64,000 nt of DNA from JBBEBE01 sp040882505 (GTDB lineage: Bacteria; Bacteroidota; Rhodothermia; Balneolales; Balneolaceae), in the NCBI GenBank assembly GCA_040882505.1, contig JBBEBE010000008.1, positions 124,001 through 188,000 of the forward strand. The letters run 5' to 3'. Shown piece after piece: positions 52,959 through 62,163 of the stretch (position 1 is the stretch's first letter; every line of letters begins with the position of its first letter). The position numbers and the translations under genes were made by a program. The notes beneath the pieces were generated by a model. It was not told the origin of the DNA, ran no database searches, and saw only the letters and a list, made by a program, of their open reading frames with translations.

Positions 52959-53765
52959 TTAGTGATGATGATCGTTGTGCGGGTCTGTCGAACGGTCGGG
53001 ATTCTCCGGCACCCGGGATCCCATGGCCAGCAGCATCTGTCCCATCCGCTCGATCTCCATCTGCTGATCGGCGTGGATGTCCGATGCCAGACGGAACGTC
53101 TCCGGATGTTGGGCGGCCCCCTCGGCGGCCAGCAGATCCTGAACCATGTAGATGGCTCCCTGATGATGTTCGATCATGTACCGGAGAAAATGTTCGTCAA
53201 ATGCCTCCCCGGTTGCATCGGCCATTCGGGAGAGTTGATCCCGGCTCAACATACCGGGCATGTTGTGGTGATGCACCATTGCGCCATTCATTACAGAGGG
53301 CATCTCTCCCCCGTCCGGCATCTCCATTTCGATCGTCATGTCGATTCCCTCGATCGATACCACGGGGACGGGGAGAGCGCGATCCCGAAGCCACTGCTGC
53401 ATGGTGGCGATCTCGTCATACTGGGTGTTCTCGATCCGTCGGGCCATCTGCATGACCTCCTCGCCGGCGTGGTTGGTCCGTGCCAGTTCGGTCATGATGA
53501 GTGCTTGAGAGTGGTGGGCAATCATGCCGACCATAAAGTGCTCATCGGCCTCGGTAAACCGGTCACGGGACGAGCGTTGCCGCTCCCAAAAGAGAGATTC
53601 CAGCCGTTCGGTATCCGTTTGAGAATCATCGGGTTGAACCGTTCGGTCCGACTCGTTCTTCTGTGCAGGCTGACTCGATCCGCATGCAGACAGAAGGGGG
53701 ATCAGCAGGATCGACAACAGGAAACAGAGTCGCGTCGAACGATGCAAACAGGGGGTCGATCTCAT
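52959..53765 (-). CDS. DUF305-family lipoprotein with His-rich tail
   Basis: 268 residues from the ATG at 53765, giving a signal with lipobox LLSACGSS. Two DUF305 halves are seen, each with an HH motif: FMVGMIAHHSQALIM and YMIEHHQGAIYM, plus a Met/His-rich stretch (EMPDGGEMPS, HHHNMPGM). The C-terminus is DPHNDHHH. Some DUF305 proteins (such as CopM) bind copper or silver. The gene precedes the LVIVD gene by 16 bases, a pairing seen in other genomes. Metal binding in the periplasm is inferred. Confidence 0.85.
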   Translation of the reverse strand: MRSTPCLHRSTRLCFLLSILLIPLLSACGSSQPAQKNESDRTVQPDDSQTDTERLESLFWERQRSSRDRFTEADEHFMVGMIAHHSQALIMTELARTNHAGEEVMQMARRIENTQYDEIATMQQWLRDRALPVPVVSIEGIDMTIEMEMPDGGEMPSVMNGAMVHHHNMPGMLSRDQLSRMADATGEAFDEHFLRYMIEHHQGAIYMVQDLLAAEGAAQHPETFRLASDIHADQQMEIERMGQMLLAMGSRVPENPDRSTDPHNDHHH

Positions 53766-54007
53766 GGAACGGATTCTCTTGACTTGGGGGTGCAACGAAT
53801 CGGTTTGATCTGGTCGATCCGATTCTATGGGTACTCTCGAGCCTACAATGTAGCAGATTTCACACAATGTTGACAAGCGTTATGCCGGAAACGGACGGGT
53901 CGTTGTCCGGAGATTCCCTTGCAACACCTGTTTCGGTGCAGTATGTTCCGTTGATAAAGCCGTATTGGCGACTCTGCATCTGTTGGATCACAAACCAGAC
54001 CGTACCC

Positions 54008-54910
54008 ATGATCTATTTTCGACAATTCTCCTTCCTGCTCGCCTTGATTCTGCTTCTGACCTCTGCATGTAGTGGTGGCGAGCAGGAATCCGAACCGCAA
54101 ACGCCCCCAAACGAACCCTCCGGTGAGGCACTGCTTCCCGATCCGGGGGTCGTCTCCTACTCCTTTCGAAATCAGTTTTCCGAGGATGTTCCCGCAACGC
54201 TGGATCTGATCAAGGAGATGGGGGTCACCAACATTGAGTTTTCCAGCCTGTTCGGGCAGTCGGCCGAAGATCTGCGGGCCATGCTCGATGAGCGCGGGAT
54301 GGTGGCGACATCCTATGGCGTCGGTTTTCAGGCCGTAACCGACGAGATTGATCGTGTGATCGAAGAGGCCCATACGCTCGGTGTACAGTTTGTTCGAATT
54401 GGATCCGTCCCGTATGACCGCTCCGGACCCTTCACGATTGACGATGCACAGCGAGCCGTCGAAGCATTCAACGAGATCGGCGCCCGCCTTCAGGAAGCCG
54501 ACCTGAAGTTTATCTACCACAACCACGGGTTCGAATTTCGTCCCCACGAGGAGGGAACGCTCTTTGATTACATGGTCCAGAATACCGACCCGGAAACGGT
54601 TGGTTACGAGATGGACCTCGGCTGGGTGGTTCAACCCGGCCACGATCCGGTCGAATTGGTTCAGCGCTACCCGGACCGATTCTGGGCGACTCATCTGAAG
54701 GATTTTCGACACGGCACACCACAAGACTATTCCGGAAGCACGGATCGATCCAACAGTGTGATGTTGGGGAACGGGATGATCGACTTCGCAGCGTTTCTAC
54801 GAGCGGCCGAAGGGTCCAACATCGTGCACCACTACATCGAGTACGAGGATGAGGATGTGGTCGACGTGATGCCGCACAGTCTGTCGTATATCCGCGGATT
54901 GACGAAATAG
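54008..54910 (+). CDS. TIM-barrel sugar isomerase/epimerase-like lipoprotein
   Basis: 300 residues from the ATG at 54008, with a lipobox (LLTSACSGG). The AP-endonuclease-2-like TIM barrel has VSYSFRNQF, NIEFSSLFGQ, FIYHNHGFEFRP (metal-binding His residues), GYEMDLGWVVQPGHDP and ATHLKDFRHG. This is the secreted isomerase/epimerase type often found with Gfo/Idh/MocA proteins. It is divergent from the DUF305 gene, and its stop touches the next gene, so the two are probably co-transcribed. Confidence 0.88.
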   Translation: MIYFRQFSFLLALILLLTSACSGGEQESEPQTPPNEPSGEALLPDPGVVSYSFRNQFSEDVPATLDLIKEMGVTNIEFSSLFGQSAEDLRAMLDERGMVATSYGVGFQAVTDEIDRVIEEAHTLGVQFVRIGSVPYDRSGPFTIDDAQRAVEAFNEIGARLQEADLKFIYHNHGFEFRPHEEGTLFDYMVQNTDPETVGYEMDLGWVVQPGHDPVELVQRYPDRFWATHLKDFRHGTPQDYSGSTDRSNSVMLGNGMIDFAAFLRAAEGSNIVHHYIEYEDEDVVDVMPHSLSYIRGLTK

Positions 54911-54924
54911 TGGGGAATCTCGTC

Positions 54925-55803
54925 ATGCGAACCACCGCTGGTCTGGGTCTGCTTCTCCTACTGGGCTCCTGTGCCACGAGCGACACCTCGTTGAGTGAGC
55001 ACCGGGCCGAACCGGTTCTGCTCGAAAGAGATGCTGGTGAGACGATCCCCTGGCTCTCCAGGGTCCCCGATCGGGAGAACGACCATGAATCCGGCGACGC
55101 ATTTCTTTCGCGAACGGACGGAATGTCGACGATGGATCGCCAAGAGGCGGCGGTTCGGGAGATCCTGTCCGGCAACATCCCCGAGTCGCTTCGAGAGCTT
55201 GCGCCGCTCACGCTGGAATCCGGAGACGGAGCGACTCTCACGGTCTGGGTCATGCGTGACTATCTGGCCATTGGTGGCGAAGGGACGTCGATACGTATGC
55301 CATTGTCCCTTCCGTCGGCCCGACAAATTGCCCGGGAATGGGGGCTCTATCTTCCGACCCCTCCGCTGGTCGATGCCATCTACGAGCAATCCGATCTGAA
55401 ACTCGTTCCGGAACCGATGCCGCCCACGGCCGAGATGCGCTCCAATGCGTACTACAAACGGCACCAGGCGTCCATCGAAGAGCAGCGAAACGGTCGGGCA
55501 GCGAACGGTCTTCTGGCCGGTCACAAGAAGGATCTGGTGGTGAGCACCCGCTTGGATGCTCGACCCGACCGGGTGGCGATCTACGGCTGGCACTGGGAGG
55601 AGGGAGACCCCATTCAACCACTCTCACTGGTTCACGAGGCAAGCTATGAGGATTACAGCCACGGGGTTCGACTGATCCACCCCTACGGACAATTGAATGG
55701 GGAGTGGGTTCCGTTGGTCACCCTTTTGGACGATCCATCCTGGAATCGAGAGTTGAGTGGCGAAGCGTCTCTCGATTGGGAGCGTCTCTCGTGGAGGGAC
55801 TAG
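54925..55803 (+). CDS. Unrecognised lipoprotein
   Basis: 292 residues from the ATG at 54925, which follows GGGGA; an in-frame GTG at 54910 overlaps the previous stop. A signal with lipobox LLGSCATS marks it as a lipoprotein. The remaining sequence has conserved-looking blocks (LPTPPLVDAIYEQSDLKLVP, GLLAGHKKDLVV, VAIYGWHWEEGDPIQPLS, DYSHGVRLIHPYG) with several His and Asp that could form an active site, but I cannot assign a family. Its position directly after the TIM-barrel lipoprotein suggests a shared process, perhaps sugar or peptidoglycan-related. Confident as a gene, not as to role. Confidence 0.75.
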   Translation: MRTTAGLGLLLLLGSCATSDTSLSEHRAEPVLLERDAGETIPWLSRVPDRENDHESGDAFLSRTDGMSTMDRQEAAVREILSGNIPESLRELAPLTLESGDGATLTVWVMRDYLAIGGEGTSIRMPLSLPSARQIAREWGLYLPTPPLVDAIYEQSDLKLVPEPMPPTAEMRSNAYYKRHQASIEEQRNGRAANGLLAGHKKDLVVSTRLDARPDRVAIYGWHWEEGDPIQPLSLVHEASYEDYSHGVRLIHPYGQLNGEWVPLVTLLDDPSWNRELSGEASLDWERLSWRD

Positions 55804-55875
55804 AAGAGTGTTGATCGTGCATTCGGGTCGGATTCCGAAACCTCGTTTCAATTACCCTGATACCATACATCCGTT

Positions 55876-56661
55876 TCACCTTTGCTGCAACCGCTCGACA
55901 GCAGGCAGGATGAGAGCCCGGGGCATCAACCGAACGAGCCGTGCTGTGATCCGGTTCAAGAATCCGTGAACGGCCACCCGTTTGCCCTGCAGCATTTTTC
56001 GGTACCCATAGGCAGCCACTTCTGAAGAGGAGGGAAGCGGGAAGCGATCAAAGAGGGCGATGCTCCCCATATTGGCGCGCTCCTGAAACTCACTTTCGGT
56101 GGGTCCGGGGCAGAGCGTGGTAACCGTGACACCCGTCCCCCGAAGTTCATGCGAAATCGCCTCGGAAAAATTCAATACATACGCCTTGCTGGCGTAGTAG
56201 GTCGAAAAGTTGGGTCCCGGCTGGAAGGCAGCCGTCGATGCCACGTTCAGAATGCGTCCGTACCCGCGCCTGACCATGGCCGGTGCCAACAGTCGCGACA
56301 GTTCAGTGAGTGTGGTGATGTTGAGCTGCAGCATGTTCTCGACGGACGCCCAGTCATTCTCGAGGAAGGGTCCGAAAACGCCGAACCCGGCGTTGTTGAT
56401 CAGGATGTCGATGCTCTGGTCGTGTTCCCGGAGGTGTTGAACAAGCCGGGTGGCCGAGCCCGGTTTCGAGAGATCCATGTCCAGTACGTCGATCGTGAGC
56501 GATGGATAATCGTTGAGCAGCTCCTGCTTCAGAGCTTCCAGCATCTCTTTCCGGCGGGCGACCAGAATGAGATTCCCGCCCCTTCGGGCGTGTTCACGGG
56601 CCAGCTCCTTTCCGATTCCGCTGGAGGCTCCGGTGACAAGGGCGGTGGTGGGTTGAGTCAT
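55876..56661 (-). CDS. Short-chain dehydrogenase/reductase
   Basis: 261 residues, classical SDR size. The NAD(P)-binding motif TGASSGIG (10-17) and the catalytic residues S142, Y155 and K159 (YYASK) are present, along with NNAG near 89-92. The C-terminus has a basic helix (ITARLVRLMPRAL) that may touch the membrane, as in DltE/YqjQ-like enzymes. It lies 65 bases after DgcA on the same strand. The substrate is unknown; no link to D-glutamate use is evident beyond position. Confidence 0.92.
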   Translation of the reverse strand: MTQPTTALVTGASSGIGKELAREHARRGGNLILVARRKEMLEALKQELLNDYPSLTIDVLDMDLSKPGSATRLVQHLREHDQSIDILINNAGFGVFGPFLENDWASVENMLQLNITTLTELSRLLAPAMVRRGYGRILNVASTAAFQPGPNFSTYYASKAYVLNFSEAISHELRGTGVTVTTLCPGPTESEFQERANMGSIALFDRFPLPSSSEVAAYGYRKMLQGKRVAVHGFLNRITARLVRLMPRALILPAVERLQQR

Positions 56662-56726
56662 GTTGGTTCCTCATCTGAATAGTGAAATTGAACCGGCAAA
56701 AGAACCGGCAGAAATCTTGTCACTTT

Positions 56727-57701
56727 CTACCCCCAGAGAGCCGGATCTGCGGGGTGGATGCGATTGCCTTCAAAGGAGAGAGCGGGCGTTCGATCCGAAG
56801 CGAGTAGCAGCGGCCCGTCCAGGTCGGTAATGGCCGCTCCCTGAGCAACCAGAACGCCCGGAGCCATCGCCAGCGAGCTCCCGACCATGCAGCCGACCAT
56901 GATTCGATACCCTTGACGGATCGCTTCCTCTTTGAGTGCCAACGCTTCGGTGAGACCGCCCGTCTTGTCCAGTTTGATGTTGATCATGTCGTATTTCCCT
57001 TTCAGCCCCGGAAGACTGGCGCGGTCGTGGCAGGATTCATCGGCGCAGACCGGCACCGGGCGCTCCAGCTCCAGCAGGGCATCGTCATCCCCGGACGGCA
57101 GGGGCTGCTCGACCATCACGACGCCCAAACGTACCAAGTGGGGAGTCAGTCGTCGGTAATCATCGGCGTTCCAGCCCTCGTTGGCATCCAGAATGATCCG
57201 GGCCTCGGGGGCTCCCTTGCGAACGGCCTCCAGTCGCGGCAGATCGTCGGGTGTCCCCAGCTTGATCTTGAGCAGTGGCCGAGTGGCGTGTACTCGGGCC
57301 GATTCCTGCATCTTCTCCGGAGTATCGAGCGAGAGGGTATAGGCGGTGATTTCCGGTTTGGGTTCGGGCAGACCTGCCAGTTTCCAGACGGGGTTGCCGC
57401 TCTGCTTGGCTTCCAGATCCCAGAGGGCACAATCGACGGCATTTCGGGCCGAACCGGCCGGGAGCAGTCGCTGCAATTCCCGTCGATCGAACGAGACGGG
57501 GAGCGATTGAATCTGCTCGATGACGCTCTCGATGGTTTCATCGTAGCGAGAGTAGGGGACGCATTCGCCTTGTCCGGTGGCTCCGTTGCGGGAGATTCGG
57601 ACGTGCACGACCTGCGCCTGGGTTCTCGAGCCCCGGGCGATGGTGAAGGCCTGTGCGAGGGGAAAGGATTCAGCGAGTACGTCCAGTGTGTGTTCGGGCA
57701 T
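56727..57701 (-). CDS. dgcA: N-acetyl-D-glutamate racemase-like enolase-superfamily enzyme
   Basis: 324 residues. Enolase-superfamily barrel with the MLE/AEE-type KxK (K145, K147 in LLKIKLG), metal ligands D172, E198 and D221, and a Lys in NIKLDK (K243). From sequence alone it would be called a dipeptide epimerase (L-Ala-D/L-Glu type). Because DUF1611 (DgcN) lies directly upstream, the DgcN-DgcA route is more likely: DgcA converts N-acetyl-D-glutamate to the L form. The symbol rests on this context. Gap to dgcN is 63 bases. Confidence 0.8.
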   Translation of the reverse strand: MPEHTLDVLAESFPLAQAFTIARGSRTQAQVVHVRISRNGATGQGECVPYSRYDETIESVIEQIQSLPVSFDRRELQRLLPAGSARNAVDCALWDLEAKQSGNPVWKLAGLPEPKPEITAYTLSLDTPEKMQESARVHATRPLLKIKLGTPDDLPRLEAVRKGAPEARIILDANEGWNADDYRRLTPHLVRLGVVMVEQPLPSGDDDALLELERPVPVCADESCHDRASLPGLKGKYDMINIKLDKTGGLTEALALKEEAIRQGYRIMVGCMVGSSLAMAPGVLVAQGAAITDLDGPLLLASDRTPALSFEGNRIHPADPALWG

Positions 57702-57764
57702 GGGACAGGGGTTCCGGGAGTCGGCGGCAGGGGTTGAGGCTGCGTCGGGTCCGGGTGGGTTCGG

Positions 57765-58769
57765 TTAGAGGGATTCGAGTGCGTCGACGAGTCTCCCGGC
57801 TCCATTTCGAAAGGGATCGACCGTGGGCAAGCCCAATCGCTTCTCGACCTCTTGCAGGTAGGTCGTTGCCTGCTTGTCGTCGTAGGCGGCGGTGTTGATC
57901 GAGACGCCGATCACTTTGCAGTCGGGGTTTACCACTTTGGCAATCTGCAGGGAGAGGTCGCGGACCTCTTCGAGCGTGGGGAGGCCGAATTCGGGGACTC
58001 CGCGCATGTGTGTACGTGTGGGTTCATGGCAGAGGACCAGGGCGTCGGGTTGTCCGCCGTGGATGAGTGCCATGGTGACGCCCGAGAAGGAGACGTGGAA
58101 GAGAGAGCCCTGCCCCTCGATCAGATCCCAGTGATCCGGATCATTGTCCGGCGTGAGCCACTCCACGGCTCCCGCCATGAAGTCGGCCGGGATGGCGTCC
58201 AACGGAATTCCCTCTCCGGTAATGAGGATCCCGGTCTGGCCGGTCGGGCGAAAGTCGACCTTCATGTTTCGCTTCTCCATCTCTTTTTCCATTGCCAGGG
58301 CGGTGTACATCTTGCCCACCGAGCAGTCAGTACCCACAGCGAGACAGCGTTTTCCGCTTCGCCTCTTTCCGGTGGCAATCGGGAACTCTTGTTGAGGAAC
58401 CCGAACATCGATCAGCTTGCGCCCATGTTTGTTGGCTGCCTCCACCAGATCCTTCTCGTTGCGCAGCAATTTGTGCAGACCCGAGGCGAGATCGAATCCG
58501 ATCTCCAATGCCTGGATCATCTTCTCTTTCCAGCTCTCGGAAAGCACGCCTCCACGGTTGGCAACTCCAATCACCATCGTTTTCACGCCGCGCTCTTTGG
58601 CCTCTTCGAGCGACAAATCCTCCAATCCGAGATCGGCATTGCAGCCGGGGAGTCGGAGTTGTCCAATGGCATACTCGGGACGCCAGTCCCGGATCCCTTT
58701 GCCTACCTTGGCGGCAAGGTGATCGTGGGCATCTCCCAGAAAAAGTAGATAAGGGGTTTCTATGGTCAC
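57765..58769 (-). CDS. dgcN: DUF1611 family D-glutamate N-acetyltransferase
   Basis: 334 residues, cytoplasmic. The N-terminal domain (about 1-135) is followed by a P-loop-like motif GTDCSVGKM (146-154) and the DUF1611 core with FRPTGQTGILITG, LIEGQGSLFH and ALVLCHEPTR. Members were recently shown to acetylate D-glutamate as the first step of D-Glu catabolism, with DgcA next. Both genes are adjacent here, so the cell may use D-glutamate from peptidoglycan or sediment. A deacylase is not seen in the window. Full length. Confidence 0.85.
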   Translation of the reverse strand: MTIETPYLLFLGDAHDHLAAKVGKGIRDWRPEYAIGQLRLPGCNADLGLEDLSLEEAKERGVKTMVIGVANRGGVLSESWKEKMIQALEIGFDLASGLHKLLRNEKDLVEAANKHGRKLIDVRVPQQEFPIATGKRRSGKRCLAVGTDCSVGKMYTALAMEKEMEKRNMKVDFRPTGQTGILITGEGIPLDAIPADFMAGAVEWLTPDNDPDHWDLIEGQGSLFHVSFSGVTMALIHGGQPDALVLCHEPTRTHMRGVPEFGLPTLEEVRDLSLQIAKVVNPDCKVIGVSINTAAYDDKQATTYLQEVEKRLGLPTVDPFRNGAGRLVDALESL

Positions 58770-58834
58770 GGTCAGTAAGGATTAAGTGTCTGCGATTAAA
58801 AGCCGATCAAAGATAGGAGTCTCTGCCAGCTTTG

Positions 58835-60151
58835 TCACTCGGTTTCTGCGGAGCGAGACGTTCCTGAATCGGCATTCGAATTGCGCTCGGGTCGGTTGGT
58901 GATTAGACGCACCCCCCGCTTGAAGGTAAAATAGAACCACATCCACTCCACAAAGACGCGGAACCGGTTGCGAAATCCGATCAGGAAGAGGATGTGAACG
59001 AATGACCAGAGCACCCAGGCCGGGAAGCCGGAGAGTTTGAACCCGCGAATGTCGGCCACGGCTTTGGCGCGACCGATGGTGGCCATGGTTCCCTTGTCGG
59101 TGTATCGAAACGGATCTGACTCGGGGTCCGGCTGTTCTCCCTTCAACATCCGGCGAAGTCGTTTGGCCAGATAGCGTCCCTGCTGAAGCGCCACGGGGGC
59201 AATGGCGGGTAGTGGAACTCCGTCCTCGTCTTTGAGGTGGGCAGCATCTCCAATCACGTGGATTTCCGGATGGCTGGCCAGGCTCAAATCTCCCCGGACC
59301 ACCACGCGACCACTGCGATCCCGGTCGGTTCCCAAATCACCAAGCAGGGGCGAGGCGGCGACTCCGGCCGCCCAGATAATATTGGCCGATTCAATGCCAC
59401 CCTCGGGAAACTGAACCCGCCCTTTGGTAATCTCTTTGACCGGGGTATTGAGCAAGACCCGCACGCCCATCTCCTCGAGCATGGTTCGTGCTTTCTCGGC
59501 CAGCGAGGGTGGGTAGCCGTTGAGAATCTGCGGGGCGGCCTCGACCAAATAGATGCGTGATTCGTTCTTCGAGAGGTTGCTGAAATCCCGCATCATGTTT
59601 CGTTTGGCGATCTCGGCAATGGCGCCGGCCATTTCGACGCCGGTCGGACCCCCGCCTACGATCACAAAGCTCAGGTAGCGTTCGCGCTCCTCGGGATTTT
59701 CGATCTGTTCGGCCTGTTCGAGAGACAATAGAATTCGCTCTCGAATCTCCAGTGCATCCGCCATGCTCTTGAGACTGGGGGCGTGCGACTTCCAGTCGTC
59801 ATGTCCGAAGTAATTGTATTGGGCTCCCGGCGCCAGAACCAGACGATCATAGGAGATGGATCGGCCGTTTCTCAGCGAGAGTATCTTCTTGTCGGGTTGA
59901 ACCCCGACGACCTCCCCGAGCAGCACCTTGACACCGGAGTTCTTGCCGATTACCTCGCGGATCGGGGCGGCGATGTCTCCAGGGGAGAGGGCTGCTGTGG
60001 CGACCTGATAGAGAAGCGGCTGAAACAAGTGGTGGTTGGTCTTGTCGATGAGTGTAACCTTTGCTCCGGATCGCTTGAGGCCGATGGCGACGCTAATGCC
60101 GCCAAAGCCGCCACCCACGATGACAATGTGCTCGGTTCCGTTTGTCTGCAT
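58835..60151 (-). CDS. ndh: Type II NADH dehydrogenase (NDH-2)
   Basis: 438 residues. FAD site VGGGFGG (about 12-18), NADH site VIVGGGPTGVEMAG, and IHVIGDAAH near residue 305. A C-terminal amphipathic region (VLWSFVHILFLIGFRNRF) anchors it to the membrane face. It oxidises NADH and reduces quinone without pumping protons. It is followed by dgcN and preceded by a P-type ATPase 26 bases upstream; all are on the minus strand and could be one long transcript, but their roles differ. Confidence 0.94.
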   Translation of the reverse strand: MQTNGTEHIVIVGGGFGGISVAIGLKRSGAKVTLIDKTNHHLFQPLLYQVATAALSPGDIAAPIREVIGKNSGVKVLLGEVVGVQPDKKILSLRNGRSISYDRLVLAPGAQYNYFGHDDWKSHAPSLKSMADALEIRERILLSLEQAEQIENPEERERYLSFVIVGGGPTGVEMAGAIAEIAKRNMMRDFSNLSKNESRIYLVEAAPQILNGYPPSLAEKARTMLEEMGVRVLLNTPVKEITKGRVQFPEGGIESANIIWAAGVAASPLLGDLGTDRDRSGRVVVRGDLSLASHPEIHVIGDAAHLKDEDGVPLPAIAPVALQQGRYLAKRLRRMLKGEQPDPESDPFRYTDKGTMATIGRAKAVADIRGFKLSGFPAWVLWSFVHILFLIGFRNRFRVFVEWMWFYFTFKRGVRLITNRPERNSNADSGTSRSAETE

Positions 60152-60177
60152 GGAGTCACCTCTTGTCTGATTGGTTT

Positions 60178-62118
60178 CTACTTGACTATTGACTGTATTC
60201 GAATCGCATTCAGAATCGCCAGCAGGGCAACTCCGACGTCGGCAAAGACGGCTTCCCAGAGGGTGGCGTGGCCAGCAGCTCCCATGCTCATGACCAGTAG
60301 TTTGACCCCCATGGCCAGCGCGATGTTCTGCCAGACGATCCGCCGGGTGGCACGAGCGATGCGAATGGCAGTCGGAATCCCGGTCAGATGATCGTGCTGG
60401 ATAACCAGATCGGCTGTCTCGACAGCCACATCGCTACCCATGGCTCCCATCGCGATACCCACATCGCTCTGTGCCAGCACGGGCGCGTCGTTGATTCCGT
60501 CCCCCACAAAGGCAACCCGGCCGGTTTCGCTCTGGACCAGGCGTCCGAGCAATTCGGCCTTCTCCTCGGGAAGGAGACCACCATAGACTCGATCGATCTT
60601 CAATGTCTCTCCCAGAGGGCGAACGTGCTCCAGGCGATCGCCACTCAAAATGGCCATCTTCGTAACCCCGAGGGATCGAAGCTCCTGAACGGCCTGGGCA
60701 GCCTCTTCCCGAAGTTCGTCTGCCAGCGTGACGACACCCCGACACTCCCCGGCCACGGCGATATAGATGGCGGTGCCGTTGGATTCGTCCGGTCGCTCGC
60801 ACAGCGGAACATCATTGGCTTGCAGGAGAGAGGCGTTGCCGACCAAGATGGTTCGTCCCCCGGATTGTGCCGTTATGCCTTGTCCGGCCAGCTCGTTCTG
60901 GCTCGATATGGTGGGTGGGTTTGTTGCCCTGGATTCCAAGTGAGTCGTGACTGCTTGCGCCAGCGGATGGGTGGAACCGGATTCAACGGCGTAGAGTAGG
61001 GAAAGAGTCTCCTCTTCGTACTCTTCAACAATCTGAATGGTTTGCACCGAAAACTCGCCTCGGGTGAGCGTACCCGTCTTGTCAAAGACCACGGTTCTGA
61101 TCTGGGTGAGCGCATCGAGGACCTCCCCGCCTTTGACGAGCAGTCCATTCCGGGAGGCGGCGCCAATTCCTCCGAAGTAGCCGAGCGGGATGGAGATGAC
61201 CAGTGCACACGGGCAAGAGATCACCAGAAAGACGAGACCCCGGTAGAGCCACTCCTCAAAGAGATACTCCGAAACCCAGAGCGCCGGAAGGAAGACGACC
61301 ATCAGGGCCAGAGCAACGACAGCCGGGGTATAGATTCGTGCAAATTTCCGAATGAAGAGCTCGGTTTTGGCCTTGCGGGAAGCAGCGGATTCGACCAGCT
61401 CCAGGATCCGGGCGATGGCGCTGTGATCGTAGGTTCGGGTGACCTCTGCCTCGATGACCCCCTGCAGATTGATCATGCCGGCAAGGAGCTCCTCTCCCGC
61501 TTTACGATGCATCGGAATGCTCTCACCAGTGAGGGCCGATGCATTGAGCGCAGCGTTGTCCGAGAGGAGTGTGGCATCCAGGGGAATTCGCTCTCCGGGA
61601 CGAATTTGGATCTTCTCTCCGGGTTGGATCGATACGGCTTCCCGCTCTTCGGTTCCGCCCGGTCGGACCACGCGGCAGGTGGTTGGACGGACATCGAGCA
61701 GGGACCGAATATTGTTTCGTGCCCGGCGCACGGCGCTCCCCTGAAACGCTTCTCCCACAGCGTAGAAGAGCATGACAGCTACTCCTTCAGGATATTCACC
61801 GATGGCAAAGGCGCCGACGGTGGCCAGGCTCATCAAGAAGAATTCAGTGAACAGGTCTCCCTGCTTCAGGTGTCGAATGCCCTGCAGAATGACCGGCCAT
61901 CCAACGGGAATGTAAGCCGCAAGGTAGTAGATGAGTCGGTTCCACCCGTCAAAAGCGGGAGCGGATGCGTTGTAGTCCAGGGACATGCCGATGGCGAGCA
62001 GAAGCCCGCTGACACTCTCGCGCCAGTATCGTTTCAGGAAGGCCGGTTGTCGCGGGCTGTCGGGTGTCGCGTCGGAGTCGCAGGCGCAGGAGGCGCAGCT
62101 ATTGGGGTGATTGCTCAT
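60178..62118 (-). CDS. Heavy-metal P-type ATPase (Zn/Cd/Pb-type)
   Basis: 646 residues. It has the intramembrane CPC motif (302-304), the phosphorylation site DKTGT (D346), TGES in the actuator (198-200) and GDGINDAPVL in the P domain. The usual HMA domain is missing; only a short N-terminus with C8, C11 and C13 (SCASCACDS) remains, which may bind the metal. The last helices resemble the ZntA group (DVGVALLAILNA), so zinc, cadmium or lead export is most likely. Spacing to ndh is 26 bases. Confidence 0.92.
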   Translation of the reverse strand: MSNHPNSCASCACDSDATPDSPRQPAFLKRYWRESVSGLLLAIGMSLDYNASAPAFDGWNRLIYYLAAYIPVGWPVILQGIRHLKQGDLFTEFFLMSLATVGAFAIGEYPEGVAVMLFYAVGEAFQGSAVRRARNNIRSLLDVRPTTCRVVRPGGTEEREAVSIQPGEKIQIRPGERIPLDATLLSDNAALNASALTGESIPMHRKAGEELLAGMINLQGVIEAEVTRTYDHSAIARILELVESAASRKAKTELFIRKFARIYTPAVVALALMVVFLPALWVSEYLFEEWLYRGLVFLVISCPCALVISIPLGYFGGIGAASRNGLLVKGGEVLDALTQIRTVVFDKTGTLTRGEFSVQTIQIVEEYEEETLSLLYAVESGSTHPLAQAVTTHLESRATNPPTISSQNELAGQGITAQSGGRTILVGNASLLQANDVPLCERPDESNGTAIYIAVAGECRGVVTLADELREEAAQAVQELRSLGVTKMAILSGDRLEHVRPLGETLKIDRVYGGLLPEEKAELLGRLVQSETGRVAFVGDGINDAPVLAQSDVGIAMGAMGSDVAVETADLVIQHDHLTGIPTAIRIARATRRIVWQNIALAMGVKLLVMSMGAAGHATLWEAVFADVGVALLAILNAIRIQSIVK

Positions 62119-62163
62119 ACCCCAAGGTACGAGGATTCCGGCAGTTGATCGAGAGAAGGGAGA

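Noticed and set aside
61042..62148. 368-codon open frame opposite the metal ATPase
   Set aside because: The ATPase carries all P-type motifs; the antisense product is random-looking.
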